The translations under genes and the position numbers were made by a program. Positions 37,301-49,364 of a DNA stretch of 64,000 nucleotides are shown here, one piece after another (the stretch's first letter is position 1; every line of letters begins with the position of its first letter). The stretch spans positions 2,198,501 to 2,262,500 of the forward strand of contig CAADRB010000012.1 in the NCBI GenBank assembly GCA_900708905.1. Reading direction: 5' to 3'. This stretch comes from Hymenolepis diminuta. Taxonomy: Eukaryota > Platyhelminthes > Cestoda > Cyclophyllidea > Hymenolepididae. The notes beneath the pieces were generated by a model that saw nothing but the letters and a program-made list of their open reading frames with translations, searched no databases and was not told the origin of the DNA.

Positions 37301-37770
37301 GGTCTTCTTACAAAGGCTTGATTCTTGAATACATGACAAAAATCCTTTTGCCACCCCCAAAATATTAGAAGTCTTTAATCTCTGTGTCAGGGTGCCTGAC
37401 TGGGACAGGATATTCAAGTAATATAAATAAACTGACGATTAAGTATGTGTAATTTAGTTGTAAAGAGATAATCGACAAATAAGATTTCCAACGCCACTTA
37501 TATTTGAATCTTCTATTTGATTACTAATTTCAATAGGATAGAGCTGTAATTTTTATGTCAAAAAACCTTAAAAATTGCACAATTTCTTTAGCATTTTTCA
37601 AGGATTTATTAGAAATACAACTTATTAACAACTGAGAGTTCGTAGTTCACAGTCTATTTGTAAAAAGCAATCCCGTTATTTACATCAGATTCAACCCATA
37701 TTCAGAAGAAACATAGTGGGAACAAAATGAAGTTTATTTAGTTTCCTTTCCTAAATATGGGATGCAAAAG
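31396..37770. other. AT-rich intergenic region
   Basis: No supported gene. The most protein-like frame is on the minus strand at 35827-36090 (87 aa), which contains SARLTPQAFKQFTYSFVIQH and is hydrophobic at its start, with a splice-acceptor-like TTTTAATTCAG before it. I would not call it a gene. Near 36325-36360 the self-complementary TATAATTATAT occurs twice. A minus-strand frame at 37193-37417 has a somewhat higher G+C and may be a repeat remnant. Confidence 0.5.
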
Positions 37771-39021
37771 GCATCTGAGGACACCTTATGCACTTTCAGA
37801 AAATCTAAAAAGGAAACGGTTTATGGTTGAAACTTACAATTTTTCATTGCAATACTAATTAACATAATGTTAACGTAGGTCCCATTCTATATCTCCATCT
37901 TCAACTTCTATCATCCACTCAGTTCCAGTCCGAAACCGACTGACTGTAAATCTTCATCAGATCGGGTGGTCTTTATTGATATCCTCCATTACTCGGACTA
38001 TTGCCTCCATTGGAGAGGAGGATTTGGTGTTATGGAGATGCTTATTAACCTCTTCCTCAACCTCGCCCTCCCATCTCTTACGTAACAATATCTGAAGGAT
38101 TAAGATTTGGTGAGTTAGGAGGCGACCACAAATTTGGTGTGGTGTGACATGATGATGAAAATACTCAATGGTTTGAAGAGTCTCCACCTAGGCATCTCTG
38201 TCTGCACCTGCATTGACTCTCGGACTCGGTGAAAAATGGAGGAGTTAGGATGTGCCCCTCCCTCACTACTAACAACACCGAACACCATCTCCCTTGATGG
38301 AAACTTCGTGCACAGGCATAACAGTTGGCCTCACCTCAGTGGGATCTACCCACACATTACCACCTATCATTTCTACTATTGACTTCTCGGTCCCAGTGAA
38401 AGTAGTTTTCGTGGGAGAGACACCAATAACACTCCTCTTCTTCTGGGTGCTTCAATCTCCTTATTAGTCGTTTTGCACGCATTCAATGATCTCTTGAGTT
38501 GTTTTGTCCACATCAACTGATGACCTCACAGGAGAATGTGTGAGATTGGTATCCGAGGTCTTCCTTCACAAGAACATTCCTTGTATATTGTGTAGTTCCT
38601 TCAGACACTTGAGGACGTTTGACAAGGTGTCGTGAATTGACTTTGCAAGAATTTCGTCCATCATGCAATGCACTCTTCTCACAAACTGTGGTGTTCTGAG
38701 TGAATGAGTGTAATTGGGTGCGTGAGCAGAGCGTTGACAGTATTCCTGTTTTCTGTTCTCCATGGCGGTCAATTCATCTCCATCGTTTTCATTCAGCAGC
38801 TCCTTTCTAACTTTACAAACGGAAGATGTGTCAACTAGTACAAGCCTTGTAATTTCTAAATTCCTGTGCTTCGCTTTTAGAGACACTATATCAGGGTGTC
38901 TTTTCATTTCATCAGTTGTAGTGGCATCTGGTGTGATATTGTCTGAAATATGAAAGTTATTAATTCTAATCGGTTAGTTTAAATACAAAAATATAAATGT
39001 CCTCATATACCTTGCGCACTC
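37771..39021 (-). mobile_element. Dead mariner-like DNA transposon, copy 1
   Basis: A 1.25 kb unit carrying a degraded Tc1/mariner-superfamily transposase on the minus strand. The N-terminal part (38566-38907) has a helix-turn-helix segment (LVLVDTSSVCKVRKELLNEN) and RTPQFVRRVHCMMDE, a block known in this group. Further on come NSRNDRW, DPTEVRPTVMPVHE, ETLQTI, EYFHHHVTP, WSPPNSPNLNP and a C-terminal RVMEDINKDHPI. They lie in different frames with stops between them. The stretch normally joining ETLQTI to FHHHVTP is missing, about 35-40 codons containing the second catalytic Asp; the first Asp is replaced by His and the third by Asn. It cannot encode an active enzyme. Frames on the opposite strand are shadows. 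Confidence 0.85.
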
Positions 39022-42000
39022 TATATTACTTATACGATTTTATTTAATTTATTTCTACTCAAAGATTAATTTAAGTTTTAACTGCTAACTTGTTTTATTA
39101 ATTTGGAATAATTTCATATGGAGAGGTTCATTAGGTCCATGTGAGGCGGAAATAATTTTATTAATAAACGGGAAAAAATTAACCCTCTTAATTTAAACTT
39201 TACAATTCATGGCAAGACATTCTCCGTTCCATTCATCTTTCTATAATGCATCTACTTTTGTTTCACTGATTTTAATTTTCAGAAAAAAATATATGATTTT
39301 AAATTTTAAAATATTTTTTTTGCAAATTTTAAACTGAAAAATCCGCACGTGAATCAAATATTTTCAAGAAATATTTGGAGTGTGGTGGATGATATTAATT
39401 TCTATTTTCTACAGAGAAACCCATGAGAATTTAAACTAACAAGCAGTATTATTTTTCGCAGTTACCAAGTGTGAATAAAAATTTTTTGATCTTGTGGCGT
39501 CTGATCAAACTGCAATATCAATAAAAAGTCAACTGATAGTTGATCGAGCGTTACCTTTTCTTCAAACCCTCTCATTCAGCGCATGAGAACGTATACTATT
39601 CTCAAGTCTTGTGAAAAGCTGAGAAGCAAGTGCTTTAAGTATTTATTTTGATTTATCGATTTTTAATCATTATAACGTTTTTTATGCACAATAATAAATA
39701 ATCAAACCAAAAGAGCATTCTATTCTTGTAGAGGGACCAGAAATCAATATAGAGATCCACATTTTTCCCAAGCATTTAATATTTTTATTGTTACTATTTA
39801 CACCACAAATAAATAAACAAAAGTGTTTTTCAAGGTTTTTTAAATCTTACCTGAAATATGTCAAGAGAACTTTACTTAGTCGACATTAATTCATATGTTT
39901 TTTATTTCGACCATGAGTGGGTAGGTGAGAATAGCAAAGGTATTTTTGACAGCAGAGCCAACTTGAGCTCACTCAAGCTGAACTTTAATAATGGCATTTG
40001 CAATAAAGCATTTGGGTTTTATAACATAACAAATAACGCGACCAATAGGATACTTTCCCAATTTCAGTACCAGAGAATTGTTGTTAATGTGCCTAGATAA
40101 AGGATAGGTATCTGAAATTCGTGTCTGAATTGACCAGCCACACTGGTTAAAGATAGGGCAGGAAAAGATTAAAGTATATGAGTTTCCCTCTTAGAAAGCC
40201 TCAAAAAATTATTGTTACCTTAAATGGCTATTTCAATGGCCCTATTTTAAATAATGTCGTATATAAATCCGGAAATGCTATTCTATAAATCAAAAATCCT
40301 AACAAATAACGGAAAACCCAAGGAAAAAATTCTCTAATTTGTTGGATAAAAGGGTCCAGCTGTTGTATCACATCAATAAGATGAAATTTATTATTTAATT
40401 CACCTCGAATTGTTCAACATTCAGATGAGCGAAGTATTATTAACATGAGGGAAAAATTCTTAATTCCTATTTTCATCACTATAGTAATACGCAGTTTTAA
40501 TGTTTCCATTTGAAAATAAATAAATGACATCAAAGCCGGGGTTGTTTAATTTGTTGCTGAAAGAAATAGACGCCATTCACATACTATTCAAGGAGGGGAA
40601 TATTTAAGCGATTCAGATAATTATATGATATTGGGAGGCAGATTAGGAATAGATAGGATGAAGCTATACGCTGGAATCTTCGCTCAGGGCAACAAAATTG
40701 TAATGTATTCTATAATAAGAAAGAACAGTTTAATTAAATCAAGTGTGAACCAGATTTTATTACGTCTCAACAATTTGATTTGAATTCGATTAAAAATATC
40801 ATCTTATTGACATGGAGGAGTTTTACGTTGAGCTAAACCTGTGAAAAATAGATATTTCCCTAGAAAAAGCTTTTCTGCAATATGCTTACTTTCTACTATA
40901 TGTAAACTTAAACTTATTAAAAAGATAGTTCTATAATTTAATACATATTCATATAGAAAAAAAATTTAAGAGGATAGAAATTCAGCTGATTTATTTGTCA
41001 TTAAATAAACTGGTCAATAAAATCAGAATATCACAGACTTGGAACCACTCAGAACATCAGAGACCAAATAATGATAATGTCGAGGTGGCGTATTTGGGTT
41101 TCAACGCTTATGGAAAACTGGACAGATCAATGCTTCCCGAATTAAAATTAAGCAACACTCTCGACATCTTAACCTCACTATATGCTCCACTTTGATTCTA
41201 CCCCGTTTCAACTCTTACTGGACAATTCTGCTAATTCGTGCTTTCTCATGTTGTTCCACGATTAGAACGTGTAAAGAAGTTCTTTAAGTCACCAGGGATA
41301 ATGAAAATAAAACTAATTATGTTTGGTTTTAATATTGGAAGGATATCTGCCTGATATACCAAATAGTACGAATGCATTTTCATTTATGACTGTCCAGTAG
41401 GCAAATTGGCAAACTAAAATAGAATATTCTGATTTAAAATTATATCCCATTAATTTGCTCACTGAATTTGATCTCAAAACTATCTTAAATGGCTTTGTTT
41501 ATTTTCATTAATGATGATATTTTAAATGCTATTGAAGTAATTCCTAATTATCTGAAATATTTTTCTTTTATATGTTATGTATTTAAATTTTATTTGATAA
41601 AATAATTATTTTGGTGCAAGGTACTCCTGACGATTCTGAACATTGCTACGAAGGACAACTCCATATTTCCAGAATTACTTTTTATTCGCATTCTCTATGA
41701 CAAACCTCGATTTTTCGTCCACGAATCTGGGGTGACGTTTTTTATGTCCCTATGACACATAGCCCCTATCTGCCATGTTTAAACGCACCCATCGATATCC
41801 TCCATATCTAATAACAACCTCGTTTCCCCTAAACAGCAAATCTTCGCTTATGTTCTTGCGCGTCCATATCCAGGTGACTCATACAAAGCTATCTTTGTTC
41901 TCCATGCAATAAGAATGCATGCTTGTCAATTGCCGGCTCCTACGCTTCCTGCTCATCTCCTCTCTTCCTCAGCACGCTCCCCTCTCTATCCCTCTTTCTC

Positions 42001-43734
42001 TCTCACTTGTTTCAAACTCGTTGTGGCTTCCTTGAATACATTTTGATCTAATCAACTGTTGGTGTTCTGCTCCACGATTGATGTTAGCTCTTACTCAAAC
42101 AGCTACGAATCGGTGACTGTTATTGCTGTCGTTATTTGTTAGTTGTAAACCGTTAATTATTATCTTAACCCCAACAGATATAACAATAAGCACTAAATAT
42201 AGTTTTCCGAAAGTAATTTATAATTTAAATAGGTAAAGTGATCGAAGTTATCAAAGTCAAAATCTCGTGTGTAATTTTTATTTTGGTGTGCACGTCTAAA
42301 AGTCACTCGTATGTCAGAGGTTATGACATTTCTTTCATATCGTGTAATCTGGTTTTAATTTCAAATTCATCTTCATTTCTTAAATTCAAGGTGACTCACT
42401 TTTAAATTATGCCCATAATTAAACAAAGATGAAAAATAAATGAAAGGAGCATTCAAATCAAGGAAGAACAATGGTAGGTATTGATAACCTTGTCGGTCAT
42501 TTGAAGTTGTTAACTTTAGTATGAATGTGCAGCCACATATTAACGACTTTTTCAGTTCTTGGCGGTTGGTGGGGATCCATGATCTTAGTCACTTTGCAGC
42601 TAATCCTTGTTACTCACTCATCATAACTTTGGAAAAAAGGACAACATATCGTTTGCCTTACAACTTGTATTATTTATTGTGTTTTGTCGCATTAAAGACA
42701 AGACACATGTATAAAAAATGCATGTTCAATTTTTGATGTTAATGTTTGTCTCGTTTTACGACGAACGTTCTAAGATGTTGACAGATAATGTTTGTGTTTT
42801 TTTCCCATCATTCCAATAAGGTCACTAACGTTAGATCTCCTAACGACCTTGATGAATGAATGAATCTGTTTGTAAACTAGGGAAAGGTATGCGATATTTT
42901 GGCAAAACGTTTGCATTCTGGAAGATATAAGTATGTAGAGAAATGCAATAACACATTAGACACGAAAAGATCCTTATAAGATGCACATTCGGATGTTCTT
43001 TACAGATAAACAATTGAACTAAGGGTACATACTATTTAGTAAATATATTTGTGTCAGACACCATATCATAACGTGGTTAGCCAATAGGAAATCTATAATA
43101 TTAGCCTCTTTGAGGAATTTCGTAAAAGGCATAAAATCTTAAAACTTTAAGTTTGTATTTGAGGGAATTAAGTAGCACCCGTTAATTTAACCAAATTTTA
43201 TGACTTCATAGGTAAGTAAAGCTTTGATTATTCAAGTGCATTATAGTTTTAAGTTCACGAGGCAAAAAAGCACCTTAAACGCACCGAGATTACTCCTTAT
43301 TCTAATGTAAAAACTCTAATTTTGGAATAATTTACATAGAAACGTTGATATAAAGTAAACTTTCTTAAAACGTTAAACTTTAATAAAGTAATAAACACTG
43401 TTATGAAACTTAAGTTATACTTATATTCAAGTCAAAGTATAAGAAAATGAAATCTGATTTAGAAGAGAAAGTTGTAGAGCAAATTTTGCAGTCAAACAAT
43501 TAAATGCGACCACTATACTTGCAAATATAATAGTAAATATCTTTCCTTTTTGTATAATTAAAAACATCAGCCTTCCTGTTCAAAATCATGTGCATGAGGG
43601 CTTTGGGACACCACATGATGATATGTTATTTAGAAATAAACTGAAAAGACAGTTGTTGCAAATATCGCAGAAGGGACAAAAAATGCACAGAATGTATAAG
43701 ACTTTCCACAACAACTTATGACAATTTGAAAAAC
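39022..43734. other. Spacer between transposon copies 1 and 2
   Basis: No supported gene. The AT-rich part to 41620 holds only short chance frames. From about 41640 to 42080 the sequence is richer in G+C and contains a CT-rich run near 41950-42030; this block includes the repeat member listed at 41980-42130. The rest is plain AT-rich DNA. Confidence 0.5.
41980..42130 (+). repeat. Decayed repeat, partner of 62090-62210
   Basis: A CT-rich run, then CTCGTTGTGGCTTCC, TTTTGATCT and ACGAATCGGTGACTGTTATT. In the same order, the minus strand at 62090-62210 has CTTCGTCGTGGTCAGC, CTTTGATCT and TCGAATTGGCAATTACTGTT. Similarity is moderate and broken by gaps. The type is unknown. Confidence 0.3.
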
Positions 43735-44948
43735 AGAAAAGGAAACGGTTTATGATTGAAACTTACAATTTTTCATTGCAATACTAATTAACATAATGTT
43801 AACGTAGGTCCCATTCTATATCTCCATCTTCAACTTCTATCATCCACTCAGTTCCAGTCCGAAACCGACTGACTGTAAATCTTCATCAGATCGGGTGGTC
43901 TTTATTGATATCCTCCATTACTCGGACTATTGCCTCCATTGGAGAGGAGGATTTGGTGTTATGGAGATGCTTATTAACCTCTTCCTCAACCTCGCCCTCC
44001 CATCTCTTACGTAACAATATCTGAAGGATTAAGATTTGGTGAGTTAGGAGGCGACCACAAATTTGGTGTGGTGTGACATGATGATGAAAATACTCAATGG
44101 TTTGAAGAGTCTCCACCTAGGCATCTCTGTCTGCACCTGCATTGACTCTCGGACTCGGTGAAAAATGGAGGAGTTAGGATGTGCCCCTCCCTCACTACTA
44201 ACAACACCGAACACCATCTCCCTTGATGGAAACTTCGTGCACAGGCATAACAGTTGGCCTCACCTCAGTGGGATCTACCCACACATTACCACCTATCATT
44301 TCTACTATTGACTTCTCGGTCCCAGTGAAAGTAGTTTTCGTGGGAGAGACACCAATAACACTCCTCTTCTTCTGGGTGCTTCAATCTCCTTATTAGTCGT
44401 TTTGCACGCATTCAATGATCTCTTGAGTTGTTTTGTCCACATCAACTGATGACCTCACAGGAGAATGTGTGAGATTGGTATCCGAGGTCTTCCTTCACAA
44501 GAACATTCCTTGTATATTGTGTAGTTCCTTCAGACACTTGAGGACGTTTGACAAGGTGTCGTGAATTGACTTTGCAAGAATTTCGTCCATCATGCAATGC
44601 ACTCTTCTCACAAACTGTGGTGTTCTGAGTGAATGAGTGTAATTGGGTGCGTGAGCAGAGCGTTGACAGTATTCCTGTTTTCTGTTCTCCATGGCGGTCA
44701 ATTCATCTCCATCGTTTTCATTCAGCAGCTCCTTTCTAACTTTACAAACGGAAGATGTGTCAACTAGTACAAGCCTTGTAATTTCTAAATTCCTGTGCTT
44801 CGCTTTTAGAGACACTATATCAGGGTGTCTTTTCATTTCATCAGTTGTAGTGGCATCTGGTGTGATATTGTCTGAAATATGAAAGTTATTAATTCTAATC
44901 GGTTAGTTTAAATACAAAAATATAAATGTCCTCATGTACCTTATGCAC
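43735..44948 (-). mobile_element. Dead mariner-like DNA transposon, copy 2
   Basis: Almost base-for-base the same as copy 1 from 43741 to about 44936, with only a handful of substitutions noticed by eye (for example TATGATTGA for TATGGTTGA). It has the same frameshifts, the same stops, the same internal deletion and the same lost catalytic residues. The minus-strand N-terminal frame is at 44495-44836 and the C-terminal frame at 43886-44116. Its outermost bases differ from copies 1 and 3: the left side has ACAACTTATGACAATTTG where copy 1 has ACACCTTATGCACTTTCAG, and the right side ends ACCTTATGCACC. Confidence 0.85.
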
Positions 44949-47900
44949 CATGTGGAAGGGGAAAGAATAGAACATCTAAGGAAACAATGCTCCTCTGGCA
45001 TCGTTGCAAATATTTTATTTAACAACAAAAAATAGGTCGGTTTTTCTCTAACATACATTATTAGTAGGATTCATTAATATTATTTGTGAAATAATATTCG
45101 TTGACAAACTATAATGAAGAAATATATGACGTAGATTTTAATTTCCCTAAAGCTTTGCGAGTAAAAATACAGAAGAGGGATCTTAATAATTGCAATAAAC
45201 TTTTACTGTATAAAATATCAAAATGTCAGGACTTTTCAATTTTGCATCAATAATACTAGATCGAAATATGAGAAATTTCATGAATAAAACGAATTTCATG
45301 TCTGTCCACTATTCACAATTCAAAATAGTTTAATTATTTTCATTCAATATTTGTCTAATTTAGTTCACCATTCTAGTAACTGAATGAGCCGTGAACCATC
45401 TTCAACTCATGCTATCTGCGATTTCTGATATCTACAGTTCAGATAAAGTATGGTAAAAGCAAAATCTTATTGGATATTATTCCTGCATAACTTAAAATCA
45501 ACTCCAATAAAGAGAAAAAGTCACCAAAGACAGAATTAAGTGCTTGTACATAGTAGAGCTTCATTGACTCCTTGACTTTACTGCAATATTTTCCGCCCCT
45601 TCAACACGCGTTATTTGAGTCCCCTTTATTGTTGTCATTAGCCATGGTAACGTGAAAAAGTTCTAAATATGGAAAAAAATCTGAACATGCGAACTAGCTA
45701 AATAAGTGAATAGGGAATGAAAAGATCTTTGGTAAATACACTTATTGAATTCAGAAAATCTGACTTACAAACTCCTAATAATAATTTAATTTCCTTCCTT
45801 ATATTCAAGGATCCCAAGTTTCAATTTTAGTTGATCGATCCATGGGTTGCTGAGTTGATATTCGTAATAATTTGAGTTTATAGGGTTGTTGACTTAGTTG
45901 AGTGATGGGTCATGACACACGGATTTATATGTATCCATTTGCGGTCATAAGCTGATAGATGGGACTAGCAAGGGCATTTAAGGTACAGCAGAGCTCAGAA
46001 TAAACTTTAATAATCTTACTTATTTGCTGTTTATTTAAGTTAACATGTCATACCTCCTTTCCAGTTGCCATCAGTAATCATGTGAATAATGACGTAAAGA
46101 GCCCGAGCATGTACTCTTACACAACATAAACTGCCTTATATATTTGTATTAATATTTAATTATGTAAAAAATATTAACTGTTCATTGTATTTTGATTACC
46201 CGGTTAGCTAAACTATATGCAAATAATCAACCTTAAATACATATCAAATGCCATCTATCAGTAGAATACAAATATTTGGTCGAGATCCAAGAGAAGCCTG
46301 TCAATTATAACGTTATTTTTTTCTATTTTTATGAAATCCGGAAAATGCCGGTTTCTGCAAAAAAAATATTTTTGGAATTTGAATAACAGAAAAACAAAAC
46401 CCGAATGTAATTGAAATGTAAGAGAATTTATTATGAAAACGCTGTTTTAATGATTATTTAATTTTCAATTGAGAATAAGGTAAACCATAAAAGAATGGAG
46501 ATTCCAGTAACTGAATCGTAAATAAAATTTATCTCGATGCATTCTTCATCTGCTTGGAATTTATCGAATTTGAGTAATTTATTTCTCTAAAGATACTCCA
46601 TATTTTTGGATCGTTAATGGGACTGAAATTAAATAAACCAAAATTTTTTTACTAAAGTTGGCATTCCAAATGGGCTACACTATTTTAAAATGCATTTGAT
46701 GGTCTCATCTACCGGATCATGGTCATACAAATGAATCATATTGGCAGACCTAACCACTTAATTAAATTAACCATTGTACAAATTTTGGATCTCGTGGGCA
46801 TGCTCTTATTTAGATTCCCAGGAATCAAATCAGGAAAGTTGAGCCTTGAAAATTCTTTTCAATGCTAACTAAATAATAATCTTATGCTCATGAAGTTCAT
46901 AAAAAACGCATAAGAACGATATCCAGAAGCCGCTGTTATGAGAAACTCGTATTAACATATTTTTCTCTCTGATCAGAATTAACAAATGTAATTGGCTGCT
47001 AACACTGCTAACATTGCTGAACAACTGCATTTTCCTGCCGTATATTTAAATAGAATGTAATGTTCTATAATTTCTCAACGTGTTGTATGAAATGGTCAAA
47101 AGTAATTCCCTGATTGACATGCAAGTGATCTTTATCAATCAAATATTTTCGAATTAATGATCAGTATGTGTAACCTTGGCCTCTGTTTGTACATCTGCAA
47201 AGGCAAGCCAAGCTCGTCTACCTAGGTGCTTGGTCGGCTGACCTACAGGCTCGCGACTATACCCCATAAATTCTTTATTCTACTCCATCTAAAAAATAGA
47301 ATAGAACTCTTAATAAAGAGTTTCTAGTAGGGTTAGACTGATCAAAGTGTTTGAAGAGTTAGTACTTTTATAATCTAAATACAGCGTTAAGTAAAATGTT
47401 GTTCCGAAAATCAGTGATGTATTTTATTAATAAAAGAAGGCTCGTACCATGTTACCCTTCTCACCATCCTGCTGTAATCTGACCTATTGAAAAAAAAATG
47501 CATTTAATAAGCTGACAAGTCATCCTATATGATCAATTTGGCGAAAGTTAGTTACCTCAGATGGCATGTACGCTCGAAGCATTAATCTATGATGTAGTAG
47601 ACTACACCCTCTAATTTCTGTTATTTATCCGAGATACCGTAGAAGAGATCTTAGAATTAATGCTATGAGAGAGAAGGAAGTCATGAAGAAAACGTCTGCA
47701 CGACAGCTAGTTCTGATTTATGAAAAAGTTCATGTGATATGGTCAATCAGTCAGAGCTTATAAAGTGGGATTTATCCGATCACGCATATTGACGTCACTA
47801 CGCATAGTTAAATACAATTGAGGTCATTAGGTTGGATAAGGGCATATCATCAAACATACAGAACACGGCGAATCAGAGGGGAAATTGCTACACCGGAGGG

Positions 47901-48120
47901 TGTTTCAGATCAGAAACCGATATGATACTGCTCTATGTTGTCTGTTGTCTGTTTAGATGGACTTTCAGGACTAAAAGGTATAAAGTGCAATAAACACTAG
48001 AAATTATAAACCGCAAATATCCAGAGGATTCCGATAAAGCATAAGAGAAAAAAAAATTTTTGAAGGCGAATTTGAAAATAGAATGTCTAAACTAAACTTA
48101 GAAAACAGTTAAACATATTC
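44949..48120. other. Spacer between inverted transposon copies 2 and 3
   Basis: No supported gene. A G+C-richer patch at about 47180-47270, with CTCGTCTACCTAGG and GGCTCGCGACTATACCCC, could be a worn tRNA-like repeat. A block at about 47560-47960 is also less AT-rich and has a short protein-like frame (EKEVMKKTSARQLVLIYEKV) without further support. Confidence 0.5.
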
Positions 48121-49364
48121 AGAGTGCGCAAGGCATATGACATTTTTGTAATTCAAACCAACCGATTATAATAAATGACTTTCATACTTCAGACAATATC
48201 ACACCAGATGTCACTACAACTGATGAAATGAAAAGACACCCTGATATAGTGTCTCTAAAAGCGAAGCACAGGAATTTAGAAATTACAAGGCTTGTACTAG
48301 TTGACACATCTTCCGTTTGTAAAGTTAGAAAGGAGCTGCTGAATGAAAACGATGGAGATGAATTGACCGCCATGGAGAACAGAAAACAGGAATACTGTCA
48401 ACGCTCTGCTCACGCACCCAATTACACTCATTCACTCAGAACACCACAGTTTGTGAGAAGAGTGCATTGCATGATGGACGAAATTCTTGCAAAGTCAATT
48501 CACGACACCTTGTCAAACGTCCTCAAGTGTCTGAAGGAACTACACAATATACAAGGAATGTTCTTGTGAAGGAAGACCTCGGATACCAATCTCACACATT
48601 CTCCTGTGAGGTCATCAGTTGATGTGGACAAAACAACTCAAGAGATCATTGAATGCGTGCAAAACGACTAATAAGGAGATTGAAGCACCCAGAAGAAGAG
48701 GAGTGTTATTGGTGTCTCTCCCACGAAAACTACTTTCACTGGGACCGAGAAGTCAATAGTAGAAATGATAGGTGGTAATGTGTGGGTAGATCCCACTGAG
48801 GTGAGGCCAACTGTTATGCCTGTGCACGAAGTTTCCATCAAGGGAGATGGTGTTCGGTGTTGTTAGTAGTGAGGGAGGGGCACATCCTAACTCCTCCATT
48901 TTTCACCGAGTCCGAGAGTCAATGCAGGTGCAGACAGAGATGCCTAGGTGGAGACTCTTCAAACCATTGAGTATTTTCATCATCATGTCACACCACACCA
49001 AATTTGTGGTCGCCTCCTAACTCACCAAATCTTAATCCTTCAGATATTGTTACGTAAGAGATGGGAGGGCGAGGTTGAGGAAGAGGTTAATAAGCATCTC
49101 CATAACACCAAATCCTCCTCTCCAATGGAGGCAATAGTCCGAGTAATGGAGGATATCAATAAAGACCACCCGATCTGATGAAGATTTACAGTCAGTCGGT
49201 TTCGGACTGGAACTGAGTGGATGATAGAAGTTGAAGATGGAGATATAGAATGGGACCTACGTTAACATTATGTTAATTAGTATTGCAATGAAAAATTGTA
49301 AGTTTCAACCATAAACCGTTTCCTTTTTAGATTTTCTGAAAGTGCATAAGGTGTCCTCAGATGC
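48121..49364 (+). mobile_element. Dead mariner-like DNA transposon, copy 3 (inverted)
   Basis: The same unit as copies 1 and 2, in opposite orientation. The N-terminal transposase frame is at 48228-48569, His replaces the first catalytic Asp at 48722-48724, ETLQTI starts at about 48951, the internal deletion junction lies at about 48965-48975, and WSPPNSPNLNP runs at about 49006-49039. It is nearly identical to copy 1 from about 48182 to 49364, including the outer CTCAGATGCC end. The first 60 bases (48121-48180) are clearly more diverged and lack a few bases present in copies 1 and 2. The C-terminal frame is 48948-49178. Confidence 0.85.

Noticed and set aside
38762..38953. 63-codon frame opposite the transposase N-terminus (also at 44691 and 48182)
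   Set aside because: It repeats in all three copies only because the element does; it is antisense to recognisable transposase sequence.
47180..47270. tRNA gene in the G+C-rich patch
   Set aside because: No cloverleaf with paired acceptor arms could be drawn; at most a worn repeat.
49170..49215. Hammerhead ribozyme suggested by CTGATGAAG in transposon copy 3
   Set aside because: The matching GAAA core and flanking helices are missing, and the bases are explained as transposase coding sequence.
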